A stretch of DNA of 64,000 nucleotides, taken from Stutzerimonas stutzeri TS44 (GTDB lineage: Bacteria; Pseudomonadota; Gammaproteobacteria; Pseudomonadales; Pseudomonadaceae). How positions within the stretch are numbered: position 1 is the first letter of the stretch; the number at the start of each line of letters is the position of its first letter. The notes under the pieces were generated by a model. The model ran no database searches. It was not told the origin of the DNA and worked only from the letters and a program-made list of their open reading frames with translations. Location of the stretch: NCBI GenBank assembly GCA_000263395.1, contig AJXE01000001.1, positions 310,001-374,000 of the forward strand. The letters run 5' to 3'. Below, one piece after another: positions 34,382-43,110 of the stretch. Position numbers and translations under genes: made by a program.

Positions 34382-34513
34382 TTTTCCTGCCCCGTCCATC
34401 CCGCCTGGCTGAGCGCAATGCGTCGGCTCGCCATGCGATATCAAAAAGCCATCGCAAACGAACGCAAAGTTCGTCAAAATCACCTCGTTCTTTCCATGGA
34501 TAGGAGAGGTGCG

Positions 34514-34821
34514 ATGAGCAACCCAACCGACGAACGCCGCACGCTGCATGCGTTGCGCGACCATATCGATTGCCTGCTGGCGGCAGGTGCTTCGCTGACT
34601 GGCCGGGACCCGGTGCAATTGAATCTGCAGGGCCGTACCCTGACGGTTCGGCACGGCATGCTGGTCAACGAGAATGGTCATCAGGATCTGATGCCGGGCA
34701 GGAATGGACGAACACGCGCACGCGCGATCTGGCGATCGAAATCTGCATCAGGCAGCTCGACCACACCCTCAAGCAAAACCAGCTCAAGGTTTGCGACAGC
34801 TCGGAGCCAGACGAATCCTGA
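34514..34821 (+). pseudogene. Small unknown protein gene, frameshifted
   Basis: Not recognised. The start ATG 34514 has a good ribosome site (AGGAGAGG). The first frame gives MSNPTDERRTLHALRDHID, a CLLAAGASLTGRDPVQLNLQ segment and TVRHGMLVNENGHQDLMPG. It then runs into Arg/Ser-rich nonsense. The next frame continues sensibly with QEWTNTRTRDLAIEICIRQL and ends KVCDSSEPDES at 34821. One extra G in the GGG run at 34696-34698 would join them into a protein of about 102 aa. It is either a true 1-bp deletion or a homopolymer reading error. The gene is followed tail-to-tail by the GcvH-like gene. Confidence 0.55.
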
Positions 34822-34851
34822 TACGCGCGACTGTCGTCGTCCGCATTGGCT

Positions 34852-35316
34852 TCATTTCCACTGCAACGCCTGGACGTGGACGTTGGCCGGGTCGAAATTG
34901 TCCAGGCGCATGCGCTCGGCGATAGCCGCCAGCGCCGCCTCGCCTTGCGGAAACTGGTCGCGTATCGCCGGCCAATCCACCGGTTGCAGGCGCGCCATCC
35001 AGCCTTCGCCATAGCAGTCCCGGTTGATCAGGCTGGGACGCTCGCGCAGTGCTTCGTTCACGGCCAGCAGCTCGCCGGCCAGCGGGCTGCGCGCCGAGGC
35101 GGCGGCCTTGGCGAACTCCACCACGCCGAAGCCGCGGTCGCGCTCGATGCGCATGCCGACGCGCTTGGGGGTGAAGGCGAAGATCTGCCCGTACAGCGCA
35201 CAGCCGTATGCCGTGAGGCCGAGCGTCACGCTGCCGTCGTCTTCCTCGCGCAGCCACAGGCTGTGCTCGGGGGCGTAACGCAGGGTGTCGGGGAACTCCA
35301 GGCCGTGCAGGTTCAT
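34852..35316 (-). CDS. GcvH-like (lipoyl-carrier type) protein
   Basis: 154 aa related to the H protein of glycine cleavage. Lys70 in VVEFAKAAASARSPLAGELL aligns with the lipoyl-lysine motif of GcvH (K-A-A-S...SP-x-x-GE). The downstream blocks VNEALRERPSLINRDCYGEGW match the canonical VNEAL...P-x-L-x-N-x-D-x-YGEGW. The N-terminus (FPDTLRYAPEHSLWLREEDDGSVTLGLTAYGCALYG) also follows GcvH. No gcvT or gcvP is nearby; instead the start overlaps the stop of a DsrE-like gene, so this is probably a paralogue (lipoate-binding protein type) rather than the glycine-cleavage carrier. Whether it is lipoylated is unknown. Confidence 0.8.
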   Translation of the reverse strand: MNLHGLEFPDTLRYAPEHSLWLREEDDGSVTLGLTAYGCALYGQIFAFTPKRVGMRIERDRGFGVVEFAKAAASARSPLAGELLAVNEALRERPSLINRDCYGEGWMARLQPVDWPAIRDQFPQGEAALAAIAERMRLDNFDPANVHVQALQWK

Positions 35317-35687
35317 AGGGTCAGGACTCTTTCGTATTCAAGGATCATCTGCGCCAGCTCGCCGCCGCTGGAGATCTCGTCCAGCTCGTCGATCAGCGCG
35401 ACGCCGGTCAGATCGACGCCCGGCTGGCGGCACATCAGCAGGCGCGCACCGGCCAGCCGGGCATTGCGGATGAAGTGCAGCAGCGGCTCGCCGGCGGCCA
35501 CCGCGCGCAGCGACTCGGCCACGTCGCGGCGCGCCAGCTGCGTTCCTTCACCGGTGAGGTAGAGCGTCACCTCGGCGTCCATGCAGGCCAGCAGCGTGGC
35601 GATATGGAACGGCGCCGCGCAACGCGCCGGCGTGCTCGGCCCGCTGGCCACCAGGATCAGGACCCGCTGCTGCGCAGGCACGTGCAT
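35313..35687 (-). CDS. DsrE-family (DsrE3-like) protein
   Basis: 124 aa from the ATG at 35687, which has GGAG eight bases upstream; an in-frame GTG at 35744 would add 19 unconserved-looking residues. It opens with a beta-strand/loop (RVLILVASGPSTP), then AAPFHIATLLACMDAEVTLYLTGEGTQL. The C-terminal half carries ARLLMCRQPGVDLTGVALID and a GGELAQM segment, resembling the C-Q-x-S-x-D-L-x-G-I...GG block of DsrE3 proteins, with Cys86 at the position of their sulfur-binding cysteine. DsrE proteins act in sulfur relay. It overlaps the GcvH-like gene by four bases. The role is inferred. Confidence 0.7.
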   Translation of the reverse strand: MHVPAQQRVLILVASGPSTPARCAAPFHIATLLACMDAEVTLYLTGEGTQLARRDVAESLRAVAAGEPLLHFIRNARLAGARLLMCRQPGVDLTGVALIDELDEISSGGELAQMILEYERVLTL

Positions 35688-35809
35688 GTCATCGCTCCAC
35701 AATGAAGCCGGATCATCCTCCGACGCATAGACGGAAACTATCACGCCCCTGACCTATAGTTTCAACTTGTTGGACTACGATTCTTCGATGGATGACAGGA
35801 GATCCCGGC

Positions 35810-36991
35810 ATGCTCGCCTCATTGCTTCCGACCCTGAAAGACCTTCAGTTGCCGTTACGCCTGCGCCTGTGGGACGGCAGCGACATCGATATCGGACCGT
35901 CCCCGTCCGTCACCCTGGTGATCCGCGATCCGCAACTGGTAGCGCAGCTAGCCCGGCCGAGTCTCGATCTGCTCGGCACCGCCTATGTCGAGGGACTGAT
36001 CGATCTGCAGGGGCCGGTCGCCGAGGTGATTCGCATCGGCGATACCATCACTCGCGCGCTGGGCGAGGATAATCTGTCGCTGCCGACCCGCGAGGCCCAC
36101 GACAAGGCCACCGACGCCGAGGCCATTTCCTACCACTACGACCTGTCCAACGCGTTCTACCAGCTCTGGCTGGACCGCGACATGGTCTACTCCTGCGCCT
36201 ATTTCGAAAGCGGTGACGAGGACCTCGAACAGGCGCAGCAGGCCAAGTTGCGCCACCTGTGCCGCAAGCTGCGGCTCAAACCCGGCGAGCGGCTGCTGGA
36301 TGTCGGCTGCGGCTGGGGCGGGCTGGCGCGCTACGCCGCCCGCGAGTTCGGCGTTCAGGTGCTGGGCATCACGCTCAGCCAGCAGCAGCTCGATCTGGGT
36401 CGCGAGCGGGTGGCGGCCGAGGGGCTGGCTGGGCAGGTGATGCTGGAACTGATGGACTATCGCGACCTGCCGCGCGATGGCCGCTTCGACAAGGTGGTCA
36501 GCGTCGGCATGTTCGAGCATGTCGGCCATGCCAATCTGCCGCTGTACTGCCAGCGGCTGTTCGATGCCGTGCGCCCGGGCGGACTGGTGATGAACCACGG
36601 TATCACCGCCCACCACATCGACGGCAGGCCGGTGGGCCACGGCGCCGGCGCATTCATCGACCGCTATGTCTTCCCGCATGGCGAGCTGCCGCACCTGGTG
36701 AATATCGGCAGCTGCATCAGCGAGGCGGGGCTGGAAATCGTCGATGTGGAAAGCCTGCGCCTGCACTATGCACGCACACTGGAATTCTGGAGCGCGCGCC
36801 TGGAGGCCAACCTGGAGCAGGCGCGGCAGCTGGTGCCCGAACGCGCGCTGCGCATCTGGCGGCTGTATCTGGCCGGCTGCGCCTATGGCTTCCGGCACAA
36901 CTGGATCAACCTGCATCAGGTCCTCGCCAGCAAGCCGCATGCGGATGGCTCGCACGAGCTGCCCTGGAGCCGCGCCGACCTGTATCGCTGA
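35810..36991 (+). CDS. Cyclopropane-fatty-acid synthase family methyltransferase
   Basis: An SAM-dependent enzyme that methylenates unsaturated phospholipid acyl chains, or a close relative. 393 aa from the ATG at 35810 (AGGAG eight bases before); E. coli Cfa has 382. The N-terminal lipid-binding part has LRLRLWDGSDIDIG and LLGTAYVEGLIDLQG. The SAM domain has LLDVGCGWGGLARYAAREFG and SVGMFEHVG. Cfa-type residues are seen in ISYHYDLSNAFYQLWLDRDM, VYSCAYF and FIDRYVFPHGELPHL. Pseudomonads have several Cfa-like proteins, so no symbol is given. It is divergent from the GcvH/DsrE pair. Confidence 0.87.
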   Translation: MLASLLPTLKDLQLPLRLRLWDGSDIDIGPSPSVTLVIRDPQLVAQLARPSLDLLGTAYVEGLIDLQGPVAEVIRIGDTITRALGEDNLSLPTREAHDKATDAEAISYHYDLSNAFYQLWLDRDMVYSCAYFESGDEDLEQAQQAKLRHLCRKLRLKPGERLLDVGCGWGGLARYAAREFGVQVLGITLSQQQLDLGRERVAAEGLAGQVMLELMDYRDLPRDGRFDKVVSVGMFEHVGHANLPLYCQRLFDAVRPGGLVMNHGITAHHIDGRPVGHGAGAFIDRYVFPHGELPHLVNIGSCISEAGLEIVDVESLRLHYARTLEFWSARLEANLEQARQLVPERALRIWRLYLAGCAYGFRHNWINLHQVLASKPHADGSHELPWSRADLYR

Positions 36992-37070
36992 GCGAGCATT
37001 CGACGGAACGGGCCAGACCTGCGGCGCCGACATTTGCTCTACTATCGCCCGATAGCCCGAGCGAGCGTCC

Positions 37071-38834
37071 ATGCCCAGCCCACTTCAACATCTGCGCGTC
37101 ATCCTCAGCGTTGCGCTGATCGTTCTCGGCCTGCTGCTCAGCATGCACTGGGCGGGACGTCTGGCCGAGCAGCGCGCCCTGCTCGAACGCAGCCAGGAGG
37201 CGCGCGGCCAGCTGGAGCTGTACGCCCAGGCCATCCACACCCAGGTCGAGCGCTTCCGCTCGGTGCCGGCGCTGCTGGCGCTGGACAGCGACATCCAGGC
37301 GCTGCTCACGGCACCCGACGATCAGCGCCTGCGCAAGCAGCTCAATCGGCGCCTCGAACAGCAGAACCAGGCCGCCGGTTCCTCGGTGCTCTACCTGCTC
37401 GACCGCAACGGCGACACCCTCGCGGCCAGCAACTGGCGCGAATGGAGCAGCTTCGTCGGCAATAACTATGCGTTTCGCCCGTACTTCAGCGACGCCCTGC
37501 AGCGCGGCAGCGGCCGCTACTTCGCCGTCGGCGTCACCACCGGCATCCCCGGCTACTTTCTCTCCAGTGCGGTGAAGAACGCCGCCGGCGAGGTGCTCGG
37601 CGTGCTGGTGGTCAAGCTGGAACTCGAAGACATGCAGCGCGAGTGGGTCGGCCAGCCGGGCATCCTGCTGGTCGCTGATTCGCTGGACATCGTCATCCTC
37701 AGCAACCGCCCGGCGTGGCGCTTCAGCCACCTGCGCCCGCTCAGCGACGCGGCGCGCAGCCGTCTGGTGGCGGCACGCCGCTATGCCGAGCAGACGCTGC
37801 GACCGCTGCCCAGCGAACAGCTCGAGCGCATCGACGCGCACGGCGACCGGCGCCGGGTTGATGGCCCGGATGGTCGTCAGGACTACCTCTGGCAACGCCT
37901 GCAACTGCCGCAGGAGAACTGGACGCTGCATCTGCTGCTGGAGCCGCAAGCGGCGATCGCCAGCGCGCGCAGCTATCGTCTGGCCGCCGCTGGCGTGTGG
38001 ATGACCCTGGCCTTCCTGCTGCTCTATCTCGCCCAGCGACGCAAGACGCGGCGCGTCGAACAGCGCAGCCGCAACGAGCTGGAGCGTCTGGTGGCCGAAC
38101 GCACTCGCGAGCTGCACACCGCCCAGGACGAACTGGTGCACGCCGCGCGCATGGCGGCGCTGGGGCAGATGTCCGCCGCGCTGGCGCACGAAATCAACCA
38201 GCCGCTGACGGCGTTGCGCATGCAGCTGGCCAGCCTGCGCCTGCTGCTCGACAGCGGCCGCGATGCCGACGTGCGCCAAGGCCTCGGCCATGTCGAAGGG
38301 CTGCTCGAACGCATGGCCGCGCTGACCGGTCATCTCAAGACCTTCGCCCGCAAGAGCCCGGCCGGACTGCGCCAGCGCCTGCGTCTGGCCGAGGTGCTGG
38401 AACAGGCGCTGCAGCTGTTGGCGCCGCGCATTCGCAGCGAGCAGATCGAGGTGCAACGGCAGATTCCGTCCGAAACCTGGATCGAGGGCGACGCCATCCG
38501 CCTCGAACAGGTGCTGATCAACCTGCTGAACAACGCCCTGGACGCCATGAGCGGACAGCCGCAGCCGCGCCTGCGCATCGACTGCCAGCGCCGCGGCGAC
38601 AGCTGGCAGCTCTGCGTCGCTGACAATGGCGGCGGCATCGGCGGCGAGCACCTGGAGCAGGTCTTCGAGCCGTTCTTCACCACCAAGCCGGTGGGCCAGG
38701 GGCTTGGCCTCGGGCTGGCCGTCTCCTACGCCATCGTGCGTGACTTCGGCGGCACCCTCGCGGTGCACAACGACGAGCACGGCGCCGTCTTTACCCTGAC
38801 CCTGCCGGCTGCCGAGGCCGGCACGACCGCGTAA
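37071..38834 (+). CDS. DctB-like sensor histidine kinase (second copy)
   Basis: 587 aa, the same architecture as the DctB at 18001: transmembrane helix ([16 protein letters not shown]), periplasmic dCache domain with NYAFRPYF and [11 protein letters not shown], a second helix (about 305-323), coiled coil, HisKA ([10 protein letters not shown], phospho-acceptor His373), and ATPase boxes ([41 protein letters not shown]). The ligand motif suggests a dicarboxylate or oxo-acid signal. No transporter gene adjoins it. P. aeruginosa MifS, a DctB-like sensor needed for alpha-ketoglutarate use, is a possible counterpart; this is from memory, so no symbol is assigned. Confidence 0.85.
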   Translation: MPSPLQHLRVILSVALIVLGLLLSMHWAGRLAEQRALLERSQEARGQLELYAQAIHTQVERFRSVPALLALDSDIQALLTAPDDQRLRKQLNRRLEQQNQAAGSSVLYLLDRNGDTLAASNWREWSSFVGNNYAFRPYFSDALQRGSGRYFAVGVTTGIPGYFLSSAVKNAAGEVLGVLVVKLELEDMQREWVGQPGILLVADSLDIVILSNRPAWRFSHLRPLSDAARSRLVAARRYAEQTLRPLPSEQLERIDAHGDRRRVDGPDGRQDYLWQRLQLPQENWTLHLLLEPQAAIASARSYRLAAAGVWMTLAFLLLYLAQRRKTRRVEQRSRNELERLVAERTRELHTAQDELVHAARMAALGQMSAALAHEINQPLTALRMQLASLRLLLDSGRDADVRQGLGHVEGLLERMAALTGHLKTFARKSPAGLRQRLRLAEVLEQALQLLAPRIRSEQIEVQRQIPSETWIEGDAIRLEQVLINLLNNALDAMSGQPQPRLRIDCQRRGDSWQLCVADNGGGIGGEHLEQVFEPFFTTKPVGQGLGLGLAVSYAIVRDFGGTLAVHNDEHGAVFTLTLPAAEAGTTA

Positions 38835-38866
38835 ACTGCCGCGGCTGGGCAGACGAGGAAAGAAGC

Positions 38867-40228
38867 ATGGGCGCACAGGTGGTCTTCATCGACGACGAAG
38901 CGGCAATTCGCCAGGCCGTGCAGCAGTGGCTGGAACTGTCCGGCTTCGAGGTGCGCACCTTCGCCCGCGCGCGCGAGGCCCTGGCCGTCATCGACCGCGA
39001 CTTTCCCGGCGTACTGATCAGCGACGTGCGCATGCCGGATCTTGACGGCCTCGGCCTGCTCGAACAGCTGGTCGAACTGGACCCCGACCTGCCGGTGATC
39101 ATGGTCACCGGCCACGGCGACGTGCCGATGGCCGTGCAGGCACTGCGTCAGGGCGCCTACGACTTCATCGAGAAACCCTTCACCCCCGAGCGTCTGCTCG
39201 ACAGCGTGCGCCGCGCGCAGGAGAAGCGCCGGCTGGTCTGCGAGAACCGCCAGCTACGCGAACAGTTCAACCGCCGGGGACGCATCGAATCGCAACTGCT
39301 GGGCGTTTCCCGCGCGATGGAAAACCTGCGCCGGCAGGTGCTGGAGCTGGCCGGCACCGATGTCAACGTGCTGATCCGCGGCGACACCGGCAGCGGCAAG
39401 GAACAGGTGGCGCGCTGCCTGCACGACTTCAGCCCGCGCGCCAGCGGCCCGTTCGTCGCGCTGAACTGCGCGGCGATCCCGGAGACCATCTTCGAGAGCG
39501 AGCTGTTCGGCCACGAGAGCGGCGCCTTCACCGGCGCGCAGGGCAAGCGCATCGGCCGCATCGAACACGCCGCCGGCGGCACGCTGTTTCTCGACGAGAT
39601 CGAAAGCATGCCGCTGGCGCAACAGGTCAAGCTGCTGCGCGTGCTGCAGGAAAAGACCCTGGAACGCCTGGGCTCCAACCGCAGCATCGAGGTCGACCTG
39701 CGGGTCATCAGCGCCGCCAAGCCGGATCTGCTGGACGAAGTGCGCGGCGGGCGTTTTCGCGAGGACCTGCTGTACCGTCTGAACGTCGCCGAACTGCACA
39801 TTCCGCCGCTGCGCGAACGCCGCGAGGACATTCCGCTGCTGTTCGAGCACTTCGCCCACCAGGCCGCCGAGCGCCACGGCCGCAGCGCGCCGGCGGTGTC
39901 ACCCGGTGAACTGGCACGCCTGCTCGCCCACGACTGGCCGGGCAACGTGCGCGAACTGATCAACGCCGCCGAACGCCACGCCCTCGGCCTCAGCGCGCCG
40001 GCGCCGGCCAGCCGCGGCGGCCAGTCGCTCGCCGAGCAGCTGGAAGCCTACGAGGCGCAATGCCTGCACAACGCCCTGCAACACTGCAAAGGCAACATCG
40101 CCGAGGTCATGGCCCAGCTGCAGCTGCCGCGCCGCACGCTCAACGAGAAGATGCAGCGCCACGGCCTCAGCCGCAGCGACTACCTGCCAGCCGGTAGCGA
40201 CGACCGTAGCGGCGGAATCCCATCGTGA
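38867..40228 (+). CDS. DctD-like sigma-54 response regulator (second copy)
   Basis: 453 aa. The receiver domain has Asp53 in LISDVRMPDLDG. The AAA+ domain has Walker A-type RGDTGSGKE, GAFTGA at 219-224, Walker [12 protein letters not shown] and the RFREDLLYRLNVAELHIPPLRERRED arginine-finger region (here split over two motifs). A Fis-type HTH (CKGNIAEVMAQLQLPRRTLNEKMQRHGL) ends the protein. It starts 32 bases after the kinase gene with AGGAAAG upstream. The unchanged GAFTGA means it should activate RpoN promoters, but I saw none beside it, so its targets are probably distant. MifR-like is possible. Confidence 0.88.
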   Translation: MGAQVVFIDDEAAIRQAVQQWLELSGFEVRTFARAREALAVIDRDFPGVLISDVRMPDLDGLGLLEQLVELDPDLPVIMVTGHGDVPMAVQALRQGAYDFIEKPFTPERLLDSVRRAQEKRRLVCENRQLREQFNRRGRIESQLLGVSRAMENLRRQVLELAGTDVNVLIRGDTGSGKEQVARCLHDFSPRASGPFVALNCAAIPETIFESELFGHESGAFTGAQGKRIGRIEHAAGGTLFLDEIESMPLAQQVKLLRVLQEKTLERLGSNRSIEVDLRVISAAKPDLLDEVRGGRFREDLLYRLNVAELHIPPLRERREDIPLLFEHFAHQAAERHGRSAPAVSPGELARLLAHDWPGNVRELINAAERHALGLSAPAPASRGGQSLAEQLEAYEAQCLHNALQHCKGNIAEVMAQLQLPRRTLNEKMQRHGLSRSDYLPAGSDDRSGGIPS

Positions 40229-40276
40229 CCGTGCGGTCATAGCCTCGCTCATCCAACCGATTTTCCGAGAACGCAC

Positions 40277-41173
40277 ATGCCCATCGACATCCAACGCATC
40301 GACATGGATCAACTCGTCTGCTGGCGCATCCGCCGTGGCGACGCCGAGCTGCTGGTCGCCGAACAGGGCGCGCAGGTGCTCAGCTATCGCCAGGGCGACG
40401 CGGCGCCGCTGATCTGGCTCAGCGAACAGGCGCAGTTCCAGCAGGGCCAGTCGGTGCGCGGCGGCGTGCCGATCTGCTGGCCGTGGTTCGGCGATCTGGC
40501 ACGCAATCCGCCAGCGGTGCAGGCGGATTACCACAGCGAGCAGCCCGCGCCCTTCCACGGGTTGGTACGCGCCCTGCCGTGGCATCTGGCCGAGCAACGT
40601 TGCGAGGGCGATGTCGCGCTGCTCGAGTTCCGCTGCACGCAGGCGCAGCTGCCTGGCTGGCCCCACGCCGTCGAGCTGACGTTGCAGATTCGCCTTGCCG
40701 ATCGGTTGCGGCTGACGCTGACCAGCCACAACCGCGGCGACCGGCCGGTTGCCATCAGCCAGGCACTGCACAGCTACTTCGCCGTCAGCGACATCCGTCA
40801 GGTCGAGGTCGAAGGCCTCGACGGTCGGCCCTATGTGGAAACTCTGGCGGACTGGGAAACGCGCCGGCAGCAGGGCAACCTGCGTTTTTCCGGGGAAACC
40901 GACCGCATCTACCTCGACCTGCCGGCGAGCCTCAGCGTGATCGACCACGGCTGGAACCGTCGCATTCTACTCACCAGCAGCGGTTCTTCATCGGCGGTGC
41001 TGTGGAATCCGTGGATCGACAAGGCGCAGCGTCTGTCGAGCTTCGCCAACGACGCCTGGCAACGCATGCTGTGCATCGAAACGGCGAATGTCCTCGGCGA
41101 TGCGCTCGAACTGCAACCTGGCGAACAGCATGCGATGTCGGTGGAAATCCATTCGCAGAACGACGCGCTATAA
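40277..41173 (+). CDS. Glucose-6-phosphate 1-epimerase-type (YeaD-like) mutarotase
   Basis: 298 aa of the aldose-1-epimerase-like superfamily, D-hexose-6-phosphate mutarotase group (E. coli YeaD about 294 aa), interconverting alpha and beta anomers. Family blocks are ELLVAEQGAQVLSYRQGD, IWLSEQAQFQQGQSVRGGVPICWPWFG, PFHGLVRALPWHL and AISQALHSYFAVSDIRQVEV. Near the C-terminus VLWNPWIDKAQRLSSF and MLCIETANV carry the conserved Trp and the catalytic-type Glu. No sugar-metabolism gene adjoins it. Confidence 0.9.
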   Translation: MPIDIQRIDMDQLVCWRIRRGDAELLVAEQGAQVLSYRQGDAAPLIWLSEQAQFQQGQSVRGGVPICWPWFGDLARNPPAVQADYHSEQPAPFHGLVRALPWHLAEQRCEGDVALLEFRCTQAQLPGWPHAVELTLQIRLADRLRLTLTSHNRGDRPVAISQALHSYFAVSDIRQVEVEGLDGRPYVETLADWETRRQQGNLRFSGETDRIYLDLPASLSVIDHGWNRRILLTSSGSSSAVLWNPWIDKAQRLSSFANDAWQRMLCIETANVLGDALELQPGEQHAMSVEIHSQNDAL

Positions 41174-41402
41174 CAAACTTCTCCGGCATTCCGTGACGCA
41201 GTGGCCGTTTGCCTGTAAGCCATCAGCCATATATAACGGGCATATCTCGCACATTGAAAGTTGCAATACGCCAGCCAATCAGAACCTGCTTTTCAATTAG
41301 TTCCGCTGTGCCCCGATTAATCTTTTCCAATGTTAGTCGGGTCACACTTCTCGCCTTGAATGCCCCCTCCCATCCGCCTAGGATGCCCACCCCATGAGGC
41401 CG
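41174..41402. other. Intergenic AT-richer region upstream of the T6SS cluster
   Basis: About 230 bases, clearly less GC-rich than the flanks, with no gene. A TATATA stretch near 41230 and a TTGAAA near 41257 could be promoter parts but do not make a well-spaced pair. I saw no -24/-12 element. Composition suggests a regulatory region. Confidence 0.45.
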
Positions 41403-41448
41403 CTGCGCAACTAATTGCGCAACGAAAAGTGCGCAAGAAGTTGCGCAG
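41403..41448. promoter_or_regulatory. 46-bp dyad of four TGCGCA elements
   Basis: Outer arms CTGCGCAACT (41403-41412) and AGTTGCGCAG (41439-41448), inner arms TTGCGCA (41415-41421) and TGCGCAA (41430-41436), all symmetric about 41425.5. The TGCGCA cores are spaced 12, 14 and 12 bases. It looks like a multi-dimer operator or an extended hairpin in front of tssA. No regulator is identified. Confidence 0.6.
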
Positions 41449-41457
41449 CCTACTCGC

Positions 41458-41491
41458 GGAGTGCTCCTGAACACATATAAAGGTGCACTCC
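41458..41491 (+). promoter_or_regulatory. Inverted repeat enclosing a TATAAA
   Basis: GGAGTGC (41458-41464) and GCACTCC (41485-41491) flank a 20-base centre holding TATAAA at 41476-41481. It may be a promoter -10 inside an operator for the T6SS operon. No good -35 is seen 17 bases upstream. Confidence 0.4.
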
Positions 41492-41531
41492 ATAAGTTCA
41501 CGGATCGAACTTGAGCGTCACGGAAGACTCA

Positions 41532-43094
41532 ATGCATGCCAGCGCACTCAGCCAGCATTATCTGGAACTCGCCAGAAAGCCGGTCAATGACAGCAATTTC
41601 GCCGGCGACGATATTCGCTACAGCAGCGAATTCGAACTGCTGGAAACCGAGCTGGCCAAGGCCGGGGCGCTGCACCAGACCACCGGTATCGACTGGCAGA
41701 AGGTCCGCGAAGGCAGTGAGCTGCTGCTCACCTCGCTGTCCAAGGATCTGCGCGCCGCCGCCTGGCTGACCTGGAGCCTGTTCCAGCGCGAATCCTTCGC
41801 CGGCCTGCAGGCCGGCCTCAACCTGCTGCAATACCTGTGCAGCAATCACTGGGATGAGCTGCATCCGCGCAAGCCGCGCACCCGCGCCGCCGCGATCAAC
41901 TGGTTGCTGCCGCGTCTGGAACAGACCTTTTCCGAAGACGTGCCGGTCGGCGAGCAGCTGCCACTGTTCCGCAGCCTCGCTGAGCAATTGCATGCGCTGG
42001 AACAATGCCTGTCCGATCATCTGGGCGAAGACGCACCGCTGCTGCTGCCGCTGTGCCGCCAACTCGACGGCATGGTCAAACGCGCCAGTCAGGGGCAGGC
42101 CCAGCCCGGGACGGTCGGCGCGGCTATCGCCCAGGTGAAGCAGGTCGCCAGCCAGGTCTTCGCCCCCGGCTCACCGGTCGAGAATGACAAGGAAGCGCTC
42201 AAGGCCGTGCGCAATCTGCAGGAGCAGGCACGCCCGCTGACCGCCTGGTGGCTCAAGCAGCGCACCAGCGATCTGCGCCCGCTGCGCCTCTCACGCACGC
42301 TGCTGTGGCTGAGCATCGACAGCCTGCCGGAGCACAACGGCGAGCAGATCACCGCCCTGCGCGGGATACCGGCCGACAAGCTGGCCAACTACCGCGAACG
42401 CTTCGCCCAGGGCCTGTACGCGGACCTGCTGGTGGACCTGGAAAACAGCACCGCGCGTGCGCCATTCTGGCTGGATGGTCAGCGCTTGGCCTGGGAGTGC
42501 CTGCAGGAGCTGGCGGCCGAACAGGCCATGCGCGAGGTGGAGATTCAGCTCGCGCTGTTCCTGCAGCGGCTGCCGCGCCTGGAGGAGCTGCGCTTTCACG
42601 ACGGCAGCCCGTTCGCCGACGCCGAAACCCGCGCCTGGATCAGCGGCCAGGTCATGCCCCATGTGCAGCCGGCCACGGCCGCCCGACCGGAAGAGCCACC
42701 TGCCGCCGGCAGCATCCAAGCAAGCTGGGAGCTGGCATTGCAGGAAGCGCTGCCGCTGTTGCGCAAGGAAGGACTCAAACCCGCCGTGCAGCAGCTCAAA
42801 CAGGGCCTGGCTCGCGCCCGTGGCGGCCGCGAGCGCTTCTTCTGGCAGCTGAGCCTCGCCCGCCTGTGCTACCAGGCGAAGAAATACGAGCTGGCCAAAA
42901 CCCAGCTCGAAGCACTCGACCAGCAGCTTGAGGCCAGCGGCCTGGGCAGTTGGGAACCCGATCTCGCCCTCGAGGTACTGCGCCTGCTGCACAGCTGTTG
43001 CGAGCTGCTGCCGCAGAACCACGCCGTGCGTGAAAGCAAGGATGAGATTTACCGCAGGCTGTGCCACCTCGATCTCGAAGTGGTGCTGGATTAA
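41532..43094 (+). CDS. tssA: T6SS TssA (long, VasJ-type C-terminus)
   Basis: A baseplate/sheath-cap protein that assists priming and polymerisation of the T6SS tail. About 520 aa. The ATG at 41532 has GGAAG five bases upstream; a TTG at 41511 would add seven residues, so the start is uncertain. The N-terminal ImpA_N domain shows FEQ-type features: FELLETELAKAGA, DWQKVREGSELLLTSLSKDLR, and HWDELHPRKPRTRAAAINWL. A middle helical domain follows. The C-terminal part (about 390-520, LARARGGRERFFWQLSLARLCYQAKKYELAKTQLEAL) is the VasJ-type domain of long TssA. It is first in an operon of HSI-2 order. Confidence 0.9.
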   Translation: MHASALSQHYLELARKPVNDSNFAGDDIRYSSEFELLETELAKAGALHQTTGIDWQKVREGSELLLTSLSKDLRAAAWLTWSLFQRESFAGLQAGLNLLQYLCSNHWDELHPRKPRTRAAAINWLLPRLEQTFSEDVPVGEQLPLFRSLAEQLHALEQCLSDHLGEDAPLLLPLCRQLDGMVKRASQGQAQPGTVGAAIAQVKQVASQVFAPGSPVENDKEALKAVRNLQEQARPLTAWWLKQRTSDLRPLRLSRTLLWLSIDSLPEHNGEQITALRGIPADKLANYRERFAQGLYADLLVDLENSTARAPFWLDGQRLAWECLQELAAEQAMREVEIQLALFLQRLPRLEELRFHDGSPFADAETRAWISGQVMPHVQPATAARPEEPPAAGSIQASWELALQEALPLLRKEGLKPAVQQLKQGLARARGGRERFFWQLSLARLCYQAKKYELAKTQLEALDQQLEASGLGSWEPDLALEVLRLLHSCCELLPQNHAVRESKDEIYRRLCHLDLEVVLD

Positions 43095-43110
43095 CGCAAA
43101 GGAGAACACC

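Noticed and set aside
35745..35809. Paired promoters between the DsrE-like gene and the cfa-type gene
   Set aside because: A TATAGT lies at about 35754 but no well-spaced -35 could be found on either strand.
41174..41402. Remnant gene in the AT-richer gap
   Set aside because: Open frames are short, lack start signals, and give no protein-like sequence.
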